Assembly: GCF_029893635.1 (NCBI RefSeq)
Contig: NZ_JARXYR010000002.1
Span: 4,687,001-4,751,000 of the forward strand
Source of the DNA: Variovorax sp. TBS-050B
GTDB lineage: Bacteria; Pseudomonadota; Gammaproteobacteria; Burkholderiales; Burkholderiaceae_C
Direction: 5' to 3'
Length of the DNA: 64,000 bases
Positions within the stretch are counted from its first letter, which is position 1; the number at the start of each line of letters is the position of its first letter. The translations under genes and the position numbers were made by a program. The notes under the pieces were generated by a model. It made no database searches. It saw only the letters and a list, made by a program, of their open reading frames with translations, and had not been told where the DNA came from. Below are positions 8,162 to 18,989 of this stretch, piece after piece.

Positions 8162-9943
8162 ATGAACCCGGCCTCCACCTCGTCCTCCCCGTCGCTGCGC
8201 CAGCGCCTCTCGCGCTGGATTCCCTGCCTCGCATGGCCCCGTCCCTCGGCGGCCCTGCTGCAGAACGAGGCCATGGCCGGCATCACGGTGGCGCTGATGG
8301 TGATCCCGCAAGGCGTCGCCTACGCGGCGCTCGCGGGCATGCCGCTGGTCACGGGCGTGTACGCGGCGTTGTTCCCGGCGCTGGTGGCGGTGATCTTCGG
8401 TGCGTCGCAGCGGCTGTCGGTCGGCCCCACCGCGCTCACGAGCCTGCTGGTGGGCGCCTCGCTCGCCCCGCTCGCGGTGCCGGGCAGCGCCGAGTGGGTG
8501 GCGATGGCCGTGTGGCTCACGCTGATGTCCGGCGCGATCCAGATCGTGCTGGGTGCCGGAGGCTTCGGCTGGCTGCTGCGGCTGGTCAATTCGCCGGTGC
8601 TGGTCGGCTTCACGCAGGGCGCGGCGGTGCTGATCGCGGTCTCGCAGCTGCCCGCGCTGCTCGGCTTCACCGGGCGCACCATCCCCCAGCTGCTGCAGGG
8701 CGGGCCGCCGCCCGACCTGGTCGCGATCGCCTTCGGCCTCGGCGGCATCGCGGTGCTGTGGCTCGGCAAGCGGCTGGTGCCGCGGTTTCCGACCACCATG
8801 GCGCTGGTGGCCGGCGCCGCGGCCCTGAGCTGGAGCATGGACTACGCGCTGCGCGGCGGCGCGGTGGTCGGCAGCCTGCCCTCGGGGCTGCCTTCGTTCT
8901 ACTGGCCCGGCGCGCTGCCGCCGGGCACCCTGGGTGCGCTGGTGCTGCCGGCGCTGATGATCACGCTGGTGAGCTTTCTCGAGACCGCCTCGAGCGCCAA
9001 GGTCGACAACGCGCGCGCGGGCACGCTGTGGAACGAGAACCAGGACCTGATCGGCCAGGGCCTGGCCAAGCTGGCTTCGGGCTTTTCGGGCGCATTCCCG
9101 ACCAGCTCGTCGTTCTCGCGCTCGGCGATCACGCTCTATGCGGGCGCGCAGACGGGATGGGCGACGCTGTTCAGCGTGGTGGTGGTGGCCGGCGCGCTGC
9201 TCTGGCTGATGCCGCTGCTCTACCACGTGCCGCAGGCCGTGCTCGCCGCGGTGGTGGTCACGGCGATCCTCGGGCTGGTCAAGCCCGCGAGCTTCATGGC
9301 GCTGTGGCGCATCTCGCGCATCGAGGCGGGCATCTCGCTCGGCACCTTCGTGCTCACCATCGCCACCGCGCCGAGCATCTACTGGGGCGTACTCGGCGGC
9401 CTGCTCGCGAGCCTGGCGCACTACATGTACCGCCATCTGCATCCGCGCATCATCGAGGTCGGACTGCATCCCGACGGCAGCCTGCGCGACCGCCGCCTCT
9501 GGAAGCTGCCGCCGCTCGCGCCGCGCCTCTATGCCGTGCGCATGGACGCCGAACTCGACTTCGCCTCCGCCTCGACGCTCGAGCGCGCGCTCACGGTCGC
9601 GCTGGCCGAGCGGCCCGAGCTGACCGACGTCTGCCTGTTCGCGCAACCGATCAACCGCATCGACATCACCGGCGCCGAAGTCTTCGGCTCGATCCGCCGC
9701 ATGATCGAGGCCAAGGGCGTGCGCCTGCACCTCAGCGGCATGAAGCTGCCGGCGATGCAGGTGCTCGACCGCGCCGGCCTGCTCGCGCCGGGTCCGCTGC
9801 TCTTCAGCTACCGCACCGACGGCGAGGCGCTGGCCGCGCTCGCCAGCCGGGTCGACGAGGCGGCGCCGGCGGAGGGCAACGACGCCGGCACGCCGCTCAG
9901 TCCGGCCGCTTCGGCACGAAGCGCTCCACCGACGCCGGACTGA
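8162..9943 (+). CDS. SulP family anion transporter with STAS domain
   Basis: 593 residues. The membrane domain (about 30-430) begins with the SulP signature MAGITVALMVIPQGVAYA and includes LVSFLETASSAKVDNARAG and AFPTSSSFSRSAI, as in sulfate permeases. A cytoplasmic STAS domain follows (about 455-570: LYAVRMDAELDFASAST, NRIDITGAEVF). It probably imports sulfate or another inorganic anion or dicarboxylate. ATG 8162 is chosen over earlier in-frame codons that lie inside the ketosynthase gene. Its last 47 bp overlap the convergent DUF3299 gene. Confidence 0.9.
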   Translation: MNPASTSSSPSLRQRLSRWIPCLAWPRPSAALLQNEAMAGITVALMVIPQGVAYAALAGMPLVTGVYAALFPALVAVIFGASQRLSVGPTALTSLLVGASLAPLAVPGSAEWVAMAVWLTLMSGAIQIVLGAGGFGWLLRLVNSPVLVGFTQGAAVLIAVSQLPALLGFTGRTIPQLLQGGPPPDLVAIAFGLGGIAVLWLGKRLVPRFPTTMALVAGAAALSWSMDYALRGGAVVGSLPSGLPSFYWPGALPPGTLGALVLPALMITLVSFLETASSAKVDNARAGTLWNENQDLIGQGLAKLASGFSGAFPTSSSFSRSAITLYAGAQTGWATLFSVVVVAGALLWLMPLLYHVPQAVLAAVVVTAILGLVKPASFMALWRISRIEAGISLGTFVLTIATAPSIYWGVLGGLLASLAHYMYRHLHPRIIEVGLHPDGSLRDRRLWKLPPLAPRLYAVRMDAELDFASASTLERALTVALAERPELTDVCLFAQPINRIDITGAEVFGSIRRMIEAKGVRLHLSGMKLPAMQVLDRAGLLAPGPLLFSYRTDGEALAALASRVDEAAPAEGNDAGTPLSPAASARSAPPTPD

Positions 9944-10484
9944 TCTCGTAGCCGCTCACGCCCATGTCCGCCGACGCATAGCGCGCGGCCTTGAGGATGC
10001 CGCTGACCTTCACCGTGTCCATCGCATGCAGGCCCTTGACGGTCTGGCCGGCGATCACATGGACGATCTGGTTGGCGGGCGGCGGCGGCGTGTGGATGCA
10101 GGCGCCGAAGTACGGCACCAGCAGGAACTCGCGGATGCCGTCCTGCGTGTTGTCGAGCGGCACCACGAAGCCCGAGAGCCTGGCCGCGCTGCCGTCGAGC
10201 GCCACGTTCACCGGCGCGTTGTCCCAGACGGCGCGCATCTCCTCGAGCATCTGCACCGCACGCGGATCGTTGTCGCGCAGCGCCTCCAGGCTCAGGTTGC
10301 GGTAGCGCTGGGTCGGATCCCAGCTCTTGGGCACCAGTTCGCTCCATGCGAGCTCGGGCGCCGCGGCGAGGTTGGCGCCCGGCGGCGCAGCCGCATCCGG
10401 TCCGCAGGCCGCCAGCAGCAGCGCGGCGGCGAGCGCCGCAAGCAGGGCGGTTGCGCGGGCACGCGGGAAGGAAGTGGCTTTCAT
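9897..10484 (-). CDS. DUF3299 lipoprotein
   Basis: 195 residues. A signal peptide ends in a lipobox, ALLLAAC (Cys27), so it should be lipidated and attached to a membrane. The mature part has LSGFVVPLDNTQDGIREFLLVPYFGACIHTPPPPANQIV, the hallmark of DUF3299 proteins, and may bind metal through the conserved CIHTPPPP segment, though the function is unknown. In many genomes DUF3299 genes lie beside ABC exporters; here the neighbour is a SulP transporter with a 47-bp tail-to-tail overlap. Confidence 0.85.
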   Translation of the reverse strand: MKATSFPRARATALLAALAAALLLAACGPDAAAPPGANLAAAPELAWSELVPKSWDPTQRYRNLSLEALRDNDPRAVQMLEEMRAVWDNAPVNVALDGSAARLSGFVVPLDNTQDGIREFLLVPYFGACIHTPPPPANQIVHVIAGQTVKGLHAMDTVKVSGILKAARYASADMGVSGYEISPASVERFVPKRPD

Positions 10485-10513
10485 GACGTCGATTGTGCTT
10501 GCGGGTCCGCTAC

Positions 10514-10921
10514 TCAATCCCGCACCGGCCCACGCAGGCGCTTGACCTGCGCGCGCTGGCTCTTGCCCTCGAGCCGGCGCTGCTTCGAACCATAGGTGGG
10601 CTTGGTGGCGCGCCGCACGCGCGGCGCTTCGGCCACGCTGTCGACCACCGCCTGCAGGCGCGCGAGCGCATCGGCGCGGTTCATCTCCTGCGTGCGGTGC
10701 GTCTGGGCCTTGAGCACGAAAACGCCCTCCTGCGTGATGCGGCTGTCGCGCAGCGCGAGCAGCCGCTCCTTCACGTCGTCGGGCAGCGAACTGGCCGGGA
10801 TGTCGTAGCGCAGGTGCACCGCGCTCGAGACCTTGTTGACGTTCTGGCCGCCCGCACCCTGGGCGCGGATCGCGCTGAAGTCGATCTCGCTTTCGTCGAC
10901 CTGGGGAGGATGGCTTCGCAT
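10514..10921 (-). CDS. arfB: Alternative ribosome-rescue factor / peptidyl-tRNA hydrolase ArfB
   Basis: 135 residues, typical for ArfB (YaeJ). The catalytic GGQ motif is at residues 24-26 in AQGAGGQNVNKVSSAV, and the lysine/arginine-rich tail (TYGSKQRRLEGKSQRAQVKRLRG) is the part that enters the empty mRNA channel of stalled ribosomes. It releases nascent peptides from non-stop complexes. Full-length RF1/RF2 domains are absent, which excludes a release factor. Confidence 0.95.
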   Translation of the reverse strand: MRSHPPQVDESEIDFSAIRAQGAGGQNVNKVSSAVHLRYDIPASSLPDDVKERLLALRDSRITQEGVFVLKAQTHRTQEMNRADALARLQAVVDSVAEAPRVRRATKPTYGSKQRRLEGKSQRAQVKRLRGPVRD

Positions 10922-10955
10922 GGGTCGATTCTCCCCTGCGCGGAAGAAGAAGAAG

Positions 10956-10980
10956 AAAGGCCGGCATGGCGCCGGCCTTT
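10956..10980 (-). terminator. Rho-independent terminator
   Basis: AAAGGCCGGC at 10956-10965 pairs with GCCGGCCTTT at 10971-10980 around a 5-nt loop. Read on the minus strand it follows the stop of the 111-residue membrane protein and is continued by CTTTCTTCTTCTTCTTCC, so it likely ends the clpB-side transcript before arfB. Confidence 0.7.
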
Positions 10981-10986
10981 CGCTGT

Positions 10987-11322
10987 TCACTCGCCGCGGG
11001 TGGCGGGACGTGCGCGCACGTCCGTCACGTCGCCGCCGCGGTCGCGCAGCTGGAACGGGCTGCGCACCGACTCGCCGCGTGCGCGCGCATTGGCCACGTC
11101 GGCGGCCGAAGGCTCGGCCGGCCGCGCAGCGCTGCGGAAGCGTTCGAAGCCCGAACGCGGATTGAAGCGCATCACCCAGGGCGACACGGGCCGGCCCGTG
11201 ATCCGGGCCCAGGCGTAGCGGATTCCCCACACGGCCGCCAGCAGCACCACGGCCACGGCGAGGCTGGCCGCAAAGACCAGGCCCAGCAACAGGAGGATCA
11301 CGCGAAAGATCAGGTTCATCAT
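10987..11322 (-). CDS. Small membrane protein of unknown function
   Basis: 111 residues. The first about 35 form one long hydrophobic stretch (FRVILLLLGLVFAASLAVAV), one or two membrane passes, followed by a basic cytoplasmic tail with PVSPWVMRFNPRSGFERFR. I do not recognise the family. It begins 6 bp downstream of the clpB stop, on the same strand, and ends at a terminator, so it is probably the last gene of the clpB transcript. The second Met at 11319 is an equally good start. Confidence 0.7.
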   Translation of the reverse strand: MMNLIFRVILLLLGLVFAASLAVAVVLLAAVWGIRYAWARITGRPVSPWVMRFNPRSGFERFRSAARPAEPSAADVANARARGESVRSPFQLRDRGGDVTDVRARPATRGE

Positions 11323-11328
11323 CCGATC

Positions 11329-13969
<2,641 letters not shown>

Positions 13970-14079
13970 GGTGGTATTCCTGCACTCAAAATAGGGCTGT
14001 TCCGGGCCGATTCAAGGTGCCCGGCATTCCGGGCACGGCGATTGCACTGTGCCTGCTCATCTTTCGAATGGAGTCGATC

Positions 14080-15073
14080 ATGGTTTTTTCAATGCGGCGC
14101 GCCGATCCGGTCCGTCGGGCGCTCGGCGCCGGTCTCTTTGTAGCGGCCCTGGGCCTGAGCGGCCTTGCGCAAGCGCAAGGCACCCCCGTGCGCCTGCTCG
14201 TCGGTTTTCCCGCCGGCGCCGGCACCGACGCGATTGCACGCACGCTGGGCGAAAAGCTCAAGGACGTGCTGGGCGTGCCGGTGGTGATCGAGAACCGCGC
14301 CGGCGCGGGCGGCCAGATCGCAGCGCAGGCGCTGAAGGCTTCGCCCGCCGACGGCCACACGCTGTTCCTCTCGCACGACCATTCGATCTCGATCCTGCCG
14401 CAGGTGGTGAAGAACCCCGGCTTCAACCCGGCCACCGACTTCGTGCCCGTGGCCGGCTTCGCCACCTTCGCCAACGTGCTGGCGGTTTCGGGCGGCACGC
14501 GCGGCCAAGAGCATCGACGAGTACGTGAAATGGGTGCGCACGCAGCGCGGCGGCAAGGAGACCATCGGCATTCCGGCGCCAGCCTCGATCCCCGAGTTCC
14601 TCGTGAAGATGATCTCGGACAAGTACAAGATCGACGTGCAGCCCGCGCCCTACCGCGGCAGCGCGCCGATGACGGCCGACATGCTCGGCAACCAGATCAC
14701 CGCCGGCATCGCCTCGGTGCCCGACTTCATTGAGAACCACAAGGCCGGCAAGGTGCGCATCGTGGCCTCGATCGGCGCCAAGCGGCAGGCGCTGCTGCCG
14801 AACGTGCCCACCTTCACCGAACTGGGCTTCTCGAACCTCGAGGACCTGCCCTACTACGGCATCTTCGCGCCCGTGGGCACGCCGCAGGCGGTGATCGACC
14901 GTTATGGCGACGCGCTGCAGAAGGTGCTGGCGATGCCCGACGTGAAGCAGAAGCTCACCGGCATGGGCCTCACGGTCGGCTACGAGCCCCAGGGCCAGTT
15001 CGCGGGCCGCGTGCGCAGCTACACGCAGACCTGGGAACGCATCATCCAGGCCAGCGGCTTCAAGCCACTGTAG
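14080..15073 (+). CDS. Bug family (TctC-like) periplasmic solute-binding protein (frameshift at about 14500)
   Basis: A signal peptide (RRALGAGLFVAALGLSGLAQAQ) leads into the family start GTPVRLLVGFPAGAGTDAIAR and VVIENRAGAGGQIAAQ. The frame breaks near 14500; deleting one base restores SGGTAAKSIDEYVKWVRTQ, then continues through PAPYRGSAPMTADMLGNQI and the usual end, about 330 residues in total. Such proteins bind carboxylates or aromatic acids for tripartite tricarboxylate transporters, but no TctA/TctB membrane genes are adjacent, as is common for the many orphan Bug genes of Comamonadaceae. ATG 14080 has GGAG six bases upstream. Confidence 0.88.
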
Positions 15074-15112
15074 GCCCACCCCCGTCCCTCGCGCACTGCG
15101 TGTCGCTCGACT

Positions 15113-15165
15113 CCCCCCTCAAGGGGGCAACACCAGCGGCCCGGCAAAGCCGGTTCCGCGGTGTT
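15113..15165. repeat. Paired GC-hairpin intergenic element
   Basis: Two adjacent dyads: CCCCC-TCAA-GGGGG (15114-15127) and AACACC-AGCGG...CCGC-GGTGTT (15129-15165), the latter with an inner CCGGC-AAA-GCCGG hairpin. This combination looks like the short palindromic repeats scattered through Comamonadaceae chromosomes; that is recollection, not a search. It lies between the convergent Bug and moaE genes and may also stop transcription from both sides. Confidence 0.55.
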
Positions 15166-15189
15166 CCTGGCAATGCGACGTGGGTCGCT

Positions 15190-15666
15190 TCAGACGTTGG
15201 ATGCCGTGATACCCCAGCGCGCGAGCGCCGCGTCGTCGGCGACGCGGGCATCGACCCAGCGGGCGCCTTCGGGCGTCTGCTCCTTCTTCCAGAACGGGGC
15301 CTGGGTCTTGAGGTAGTCCATGAGGAACTCGCAGGCCTCGAAGCTCTCACCGCGATGGGCCGAGATCACCGCCACCATCATGATCTGGTCGAGCGGCTGC
15401 AGCAGGCCGACGCGATGGATCACGCGCGCGCCGAGGATGTCGAAGCGCCGGTGGGCCTCGTCGATCATGGCCTCGATCGACTTCTCGGTCATGCCGGGGT
15501 AGTGCTCGAGCTCCATCGAGGCCACGTCGCTGCCGTCGTTGCGGTCTCGCACGGTGCCGACGAAGCTGCAGACGGCGCCCACCCGGCTGTCGCCGGCGCG
15601 CAACGCGGCGACCTCCCGCGCGAGGTCGAAATCGGCTGTCTGGATCGAAACGCGTGCACCGCTCAT
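15190..15666 (-). CDS. moaE: Molybdopterin synthase catalytic subunit MoaE
   Basis: 158 residues. Conserved signatures are GAVCSFVGTVRDRNDG, LEHYPGMTEKSIEAM, RVGLLQPLDQIMMVAVISAHR and the catalytic lysine region DYLKTQAPFWKKE. With thiocarboxylated MoaD it inserts two sulfurs into precursor Z (cPMP) to make molybdopterin. Its partner gene moaD lies 1.1 kb away on the same strand, separated by an oppositely oriented DapA-family gene. Confidence 0.95.
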   Translation of the reverse strand: MSGARVSIQTADFDLAREVAALRAGDSRVGAVCSFVGTVRDRNDGSDVASMELEHYPGMTEKSIEAMIDEAHRRFDILGARVIHRVGLLQPLDQIMMVAVISAHRGESFEACEFLMDYLKTQAPFWKKEQTPEGARWVDARVADDAALARWGITASNV

Positions 15667-15811
15667 GCCGGGATTGTGGCACCGCGCTAGACTGCCGCCA
15701 TGCCCCGCCTTTTCGCACGCCCTGCCGCGCATCCGTTCGCCGGATGCCGCAGCGTGCGCCAGGGCGCCGGCAGCAAAGCCAAAAAACCAAAGCTCGTCTG
15801 ACCGGAGCTGC

Positions 15812-15840
15812 GGTTCCGTCGTCGGATGAGCGACGGAACC
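15812..15840. repeat. Perfect 10-bp inverted repeat
   Basis: GGTTCCGTCG (15812-15821) and CGACGGAACC (15831-15840) with a 9-base loop, in the 262-bp gap between moaE and the DapA-family gene. No T-run follows closely on either strand, so it may be an operator or a remnant repeat and not a terminator. I see nothing else recognisable in this gap. Confidence 0.45.
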
Positions 15841-15928
15841 CGCCAAGGCTTTTCTCCCTGGCCCTCGAGGGGTTGCGCGCGCATCGAAGACGGTTCATGT
15901 CATCGGTCGATCCCGCAAGGAGGCCTTC

Positions 15929-16822
15929 GTGCCACAACCACCCCGCGCCCTCACCCCCGATTTCTCGGGCCTCTGGATTCCTCTGGTCACGCCGTTTCGC
16001 GACGGCGCCATCGACCATCCCGCGCTCGCGGCACTGACCCGGCGGCTTGCCGGCGACGGCGTTGCGGGCTTCGTGGTCTGCGGCTCGACCGGCGAGGCGG
16101 CCGCGCTGGACGATGCCGAGCAGCTCGCGGCGCTGCGCACCGTGCAGGCTGCCGCGGAAGGGCTGCCGATCGTGATGGGCCTCTCGGGCTACCACCTCGG
16201 CAAGACGCTGGCGTGGGTGCGCCGGCTGGCGGAAGAGCCGCTCGCGGGCCTGCTGGTGCCCGCGCCGCACTACATCCGGCCCTCCCAGGCCGGGCTGGTC
16301 GAATGGTTCAGCGCGATCGCGGACGCGAGCGCGGCGCCCGTGCTGGTCTACGACATCCCCTACCGGACCGGCGCGAGCCTCGCGCGCGAGACCCTGCTCG
16401 CGCTTGCGGCGCATCCGCGCATCCGCGGCATCAAGGACTGCGGCGGCGACATGGCCAAGACACGCGCCGTGATCGCCGACGGCCGGCTGCAGGTGCTGGC
16501 CGGCGAGGATGCGCAGATCCTCGCCACGCTGGCCGAGGGCGGCGTGGGCGCGATCGCGGCCAGCGGCCATCTGCAGACGCGGCGCTTCGTGCGGCTGCTG
16601 CGCCTGATGGCCGAAGGCCGCCTCGCCGAAGCGCGCGACGAATGGCAGCCGCTGCTGCCGCTGGTCGAGCTGCTGTTCGCCGAGCCGAATCCGGGGCCGC
16701 TCAAGGCGGTGCTCGCGCAGCAGGGCGCGATGCGCGACGAGCTGCGCTCGCCGATGACGCGCGCCTCGGCGTCGCTCTGCGAGCGCCTCGCGGCGCTCGA
16801 CGCCGCCCTCAGCCGCCGGTGA
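15929..16822 (+). CDS. DapA family aldolase (dihydrodipicolinate synthase-like)
   Basis: 297 residues, (beta/alpha)8 aldolase. The family residues are visible: GSTGEAA (53-56 region), Tyr141 in LVYDIPYRTG and the Schiff-base Lys169 in IRGIKDCGGD. DapA makes 4-hydroxy-tetrahydrodipicolinate for lysine synthesis, but relatives handle other 2-keto acids; YRT in place of the usual SRT and GST in place of GTT leave the substrate open, and another dapA probably exists in the genome. The GTG start has a strong AAGGAGG seven bases upstream. Its end overlaps moaD by 14 bp, tail to tail. Confidence 0.82.
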   Translation: MPQPPRALTPDFSGLWIPLVTPFRDGAIDHPALAALTRRLAGDGVAGFVVCGSTGEAAALDDAEQLAALRTVQAAAEGLPIVMGLSGYHLGKTLAWVRRLAEEPLAGLLVPAPHYIRPSQAGLVEWFSAIADASAAPVLVYDIPYRTGASLARETLLALAAHPRIRGIKDCGGDMAKTRAVIADGRLQVLAGEDAQILATLAEGGVGAIAASGHLQTRRFVRLLRLMAEGRLAEARDEWQPLLPLVELLFAEPNPGPLKAVLAQQGAMRDELRSPMTRASASLCERLAALDAALSRR

Positions 16823-17060
16823 CGGGCGGGAAGAACGCGACCTCGGCGCCTTCGTGCAGCGCGGCGGCCTCGTCGCTCATGACCTGGTTCAGTGCCATGC
16901 GCACGGCCTTGCCGCGCGCGAGCGCCGCGGCATGGGCGCCGCCGCGCGCGATGAGCTCGTCGCGCAGCGCGGACAACGTGCCCGCGGCGGTGTCGACGGT
17001 CTCGCCGCTGCTGGCGAGCGCCTCGCGGACCGAGGCGAAATAACGGATGTGGACCTTCAT
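16809..17060 (-). CDS. moaD: Molybdopterin synthase sulfur-carrier subunit MoaD
   Basis: 83 residues with the ubiquitin-like fold pattern IRYFASVREAL and the obligatory C-terminal Gly-Gly (PPVTGG), which is adenylated by MoeB and thiocarboxylated. It donates sulfur to MoaE in molybdopterin synthesis. It starts 8 bp after the moeA stop in the same direction, so it belongs to the mobB-moeA-moaD run. Confidence 0.95.
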   Translation of the reverse strand: MKVHIRYFASVREALASSGETVDTAAGTLSALRDELIARGGAHAAALARGKAVRMALNQVMSDEAAALHEGAEVAFFPPVTGG

Positions 17061-17068
17061 GGACGTGC

Positions 17069-18370
17069 TCAGGCCAGCAACGAAGTCAGCGGAATGAAGC
17101 GCACGCTGTCACCGGCGCGGATGGTTTGCCCTGCCGGGTTGTCGATCACGCCCTCGCCCCAGACCATGGACGTGAGCACGCCCGAGCTCTGGTTCGGGAA
17201 CAGGTCGAGCCCGCCGGCCGCGTTGCGCCGCGCGCGCAGGAACTCGCGGCGCTTGTCGGCGCGCGGCCAGTCGAAGTCGGCGCGCATCGAAACCGGCTCG
17301 GGCGCCACGCGCGTGGCGCCCTGCAGCGTGAGCAGGAAGGGACGCACGAGCAGCAGGAAGGTGAGGAAGCTCGAGACCGGGTTGCCAGGCAGCCCCGTGA
17401 CGTGGCAGCGGCCCTGGGCCTCGCCGCCGCTTCGGGCGATCGAGCCGTAGGCGAAGGGCTTGCCCGGCTTCATCGAGAGCGACCACAGCTGCAGCTCGCC
17501 GAGCGCCTGCACGGCGGCCTTGATGTGGTCTTCCTCGCCGACGGAAACGCCGCCGGTGGTGATGATCAGGTCGTTGTGCTCGGCCGCGCTGCGCAGCGCC
17601 TCGATCGTGGCCTCGCGCCGGTCGGGCACGATGCCCATGTCGCTGACCTCGCAGCCGAGCCGGTGCAGCAGCGCGCGCATGAAGAAGCGGTTCGAGTTGT
17701 AGATGGCGCCGGGCTTCATCGCCTCGGGCGCCACTTCGCCGGGCATCACGAGTTCGTCGCCCGTGGAGAGCAGTGCGACGCGGGGCCGGCGCGTCACCTG
17801 CAGCCGGTCGAAGCCCACGCTGGCCGCGAGGCCGAGCCCCGCGGGCGTCAGCCGCTCGCCCCGGCGCAGCACAACGTCGCCCGCGGCCACGTCCTCGCCC
17901 GCGCGGCGGATCCACTGGCCGACGGCAGGCGCAACGGCAATGCGCACGGCACCGAGGCCGCCTTCCTGCGGCAGGGCCTCGGTGTCTTCCTGCATCACGA
18001 TGGCGTCGGCGCCCTCCGGCACCTGCGCGCCGGTGAAGATCCGCGCCGCGGTGCCGGCGGCGAGCGGCGCGCCCACGGTGCCGGCGGGAATGCGCTGCGC
18101 GACGCGGAGCACCGCGCCCGGCGCGGCGCAGTCGGCCGCGCGCACCGCATAGCCGTCCATCGAACTGTTGTCGCGCGGCGGCACGGTGAGGGCCGACACC
18201 ACGTCCTGGGCGAGCACGCGGCCGTCGGCATCGAAGGTGCCGACTTCTTCGACGGGCAGCTTCGGCTGCGCCTTCTGCAGCAGGATGGCGAGCGCTTCGT
18301 CGAGCGCCATCAGCGGCGGACGCTGCGCGGGCGCGGCGGGGCGGGCGGAAGAAGCAGCGGAATCAGACAT
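17069..18370 (-). CDS. moeA: Molybdopterin molybdotransferase MoeA
   Basis: 433 residues. MoeA inserts molybdate into adenylated molybdopterin. Visible family motifs: VPPRDNSSMDGYAVRAAD (about 63-80), RIFTGAQVPEGADAIVMQEDT, GDELVMPGE, the MPT-binding loop TTGGVSVGEEDHIK and GLPGNPVSSFLTF. Domain order and length match E. coli MoeA. Its start overlaps the mobB stop by 8 bp, so the two are co-translated. Confidence 0.96.
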   Translation of the reverse strand: MSDSAASSARPAAPAQRPPLMALDEALAILLQKAQPKLPVEEVGTFDADGRVLAQDVVSALTVPPRDNSSMDGYAVRAADCAAPGAVLRVAQRIPAGTVGAPLAAGTAARIFTGAQVPEGADAIVMQEDTEALPQEGGLGAVRIAVAPAVGQWIRRAGEDVAAGDVVLRRGERLTPAGLGLAASVGFDRLQVTRRPRVALLSTGDELVMPGEVAPEAMKPGAIYNSNRFFMRALLHRLGCEVSDMGIVPDRREATIEALRSAAEHNDLIITTGGVSVGEEDHIKAAVQALGELQLWSLSMKPGKPFAYGSIARSGGEAQGRCHVTGLPGNPVSSFLTFLLLVRPFLLTLQGATRVAPEPVSMRADFDWPRADKRREFLRARRNAAGGLDLFPNQSSGVLTSMVWGEGVIDNPAGQTIRAGDSVRFIPLTSLLA

Positions 18371-18908
18371 GGTGCTCGGGGTTGTATTCGAAGCGGTCGG
18401 CGCTGTCGATCAACCATTGCGCGATGCCCTCGATGTCGTCGAGGTCGAAGAGCGGCAGCTGGGTGGCCACCGGCAGGCTCGCGGGTGCATTGGTGGCGAT
18501 GGCGGTCACGAACGCATCTTCCACGTACTGCGAAGGCCGCGGCTTCTGGCCCGGCTCGGGCGCGCGCCAGACTTCGATCTTGAGCAGGTCGCTGTGCTTG
18601 AAGCCTTCGACCAGCACCCAGTCGACGCCGTCGTGCAGCTCGGCGATCAGTTCGTGCACCGAGAGCTGCGCCGGTTGCTCGAACTCGCGGATCAGCGCCA
18701 GCCGCCGGTCCGAGGCCACGACCACCTCGAAGGCGCCGGCCTCGCGGTGGCGGTAGGTGTCCTTGCCGGGATGGTCGATGTCGAACTTGTGGTGCGCATG
18801 CTTGACCACGGACACGCGCTGCCCGTGCAGCTTGAGCACCGGGATCAGGCGCTCCACCAGCGTGGTCTTGCCCGAACCCGAATACCCGGAAAAGCCGATC
18901 ACCTTCAT
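18363..18908 (-). CDS. mobB: Molybdopterin-guanine dinucleotide biosynthesis protein MobB
   Basis: 181 residues. A P-loop GTPase-like protein: GYSGSGKTT at residues 8-16, then KHAHHKFDIDHPGKDTYRHREAGA and LVEGFKHSDLLKIEVWR, all diagnostic of MobB. It assists MobA in attaching GMP to molybdopterin; it is helpful but not essential in E. coli. It heads the mobB-moeA-moaD block. The 81-bp gap to thrC shows no terminator, so the block may be transcribed with alaA-hom-thrC. Confidence 0.93.
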   Translation of the reverse strand: MKVIGFSGYSGSGKTTLVERLIPVLKLHGQRVSVVKHAHHKFDIDHPGKDTYRHREAGAFEVVVASDRRLALIREFEQPAQLSVHELIAELHDGVDWVLVEGFKHSDLLKIEVWRAPEPGQKPRPSQYVEDAFVTAIATNAPASLPVATQLPLFDLDDIEGIAQWLIDSADRFEYNPEHHV

Positions 18909-18989
18909 GTCGAGTTCCTGTGGCCGCGCCTCAGGCGGCAGCCGTATGCAAATGCGAAGCAGCCATCGCGGCGCGCCGGCCGGCGTCGG

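Noticed and set aside
15700..15801. 33-codon frame between moaE and the DapA-family gene
   Set aside because: No ribosome site, no recognisable pattern, ordinary for GC-rich non-coding DNA.
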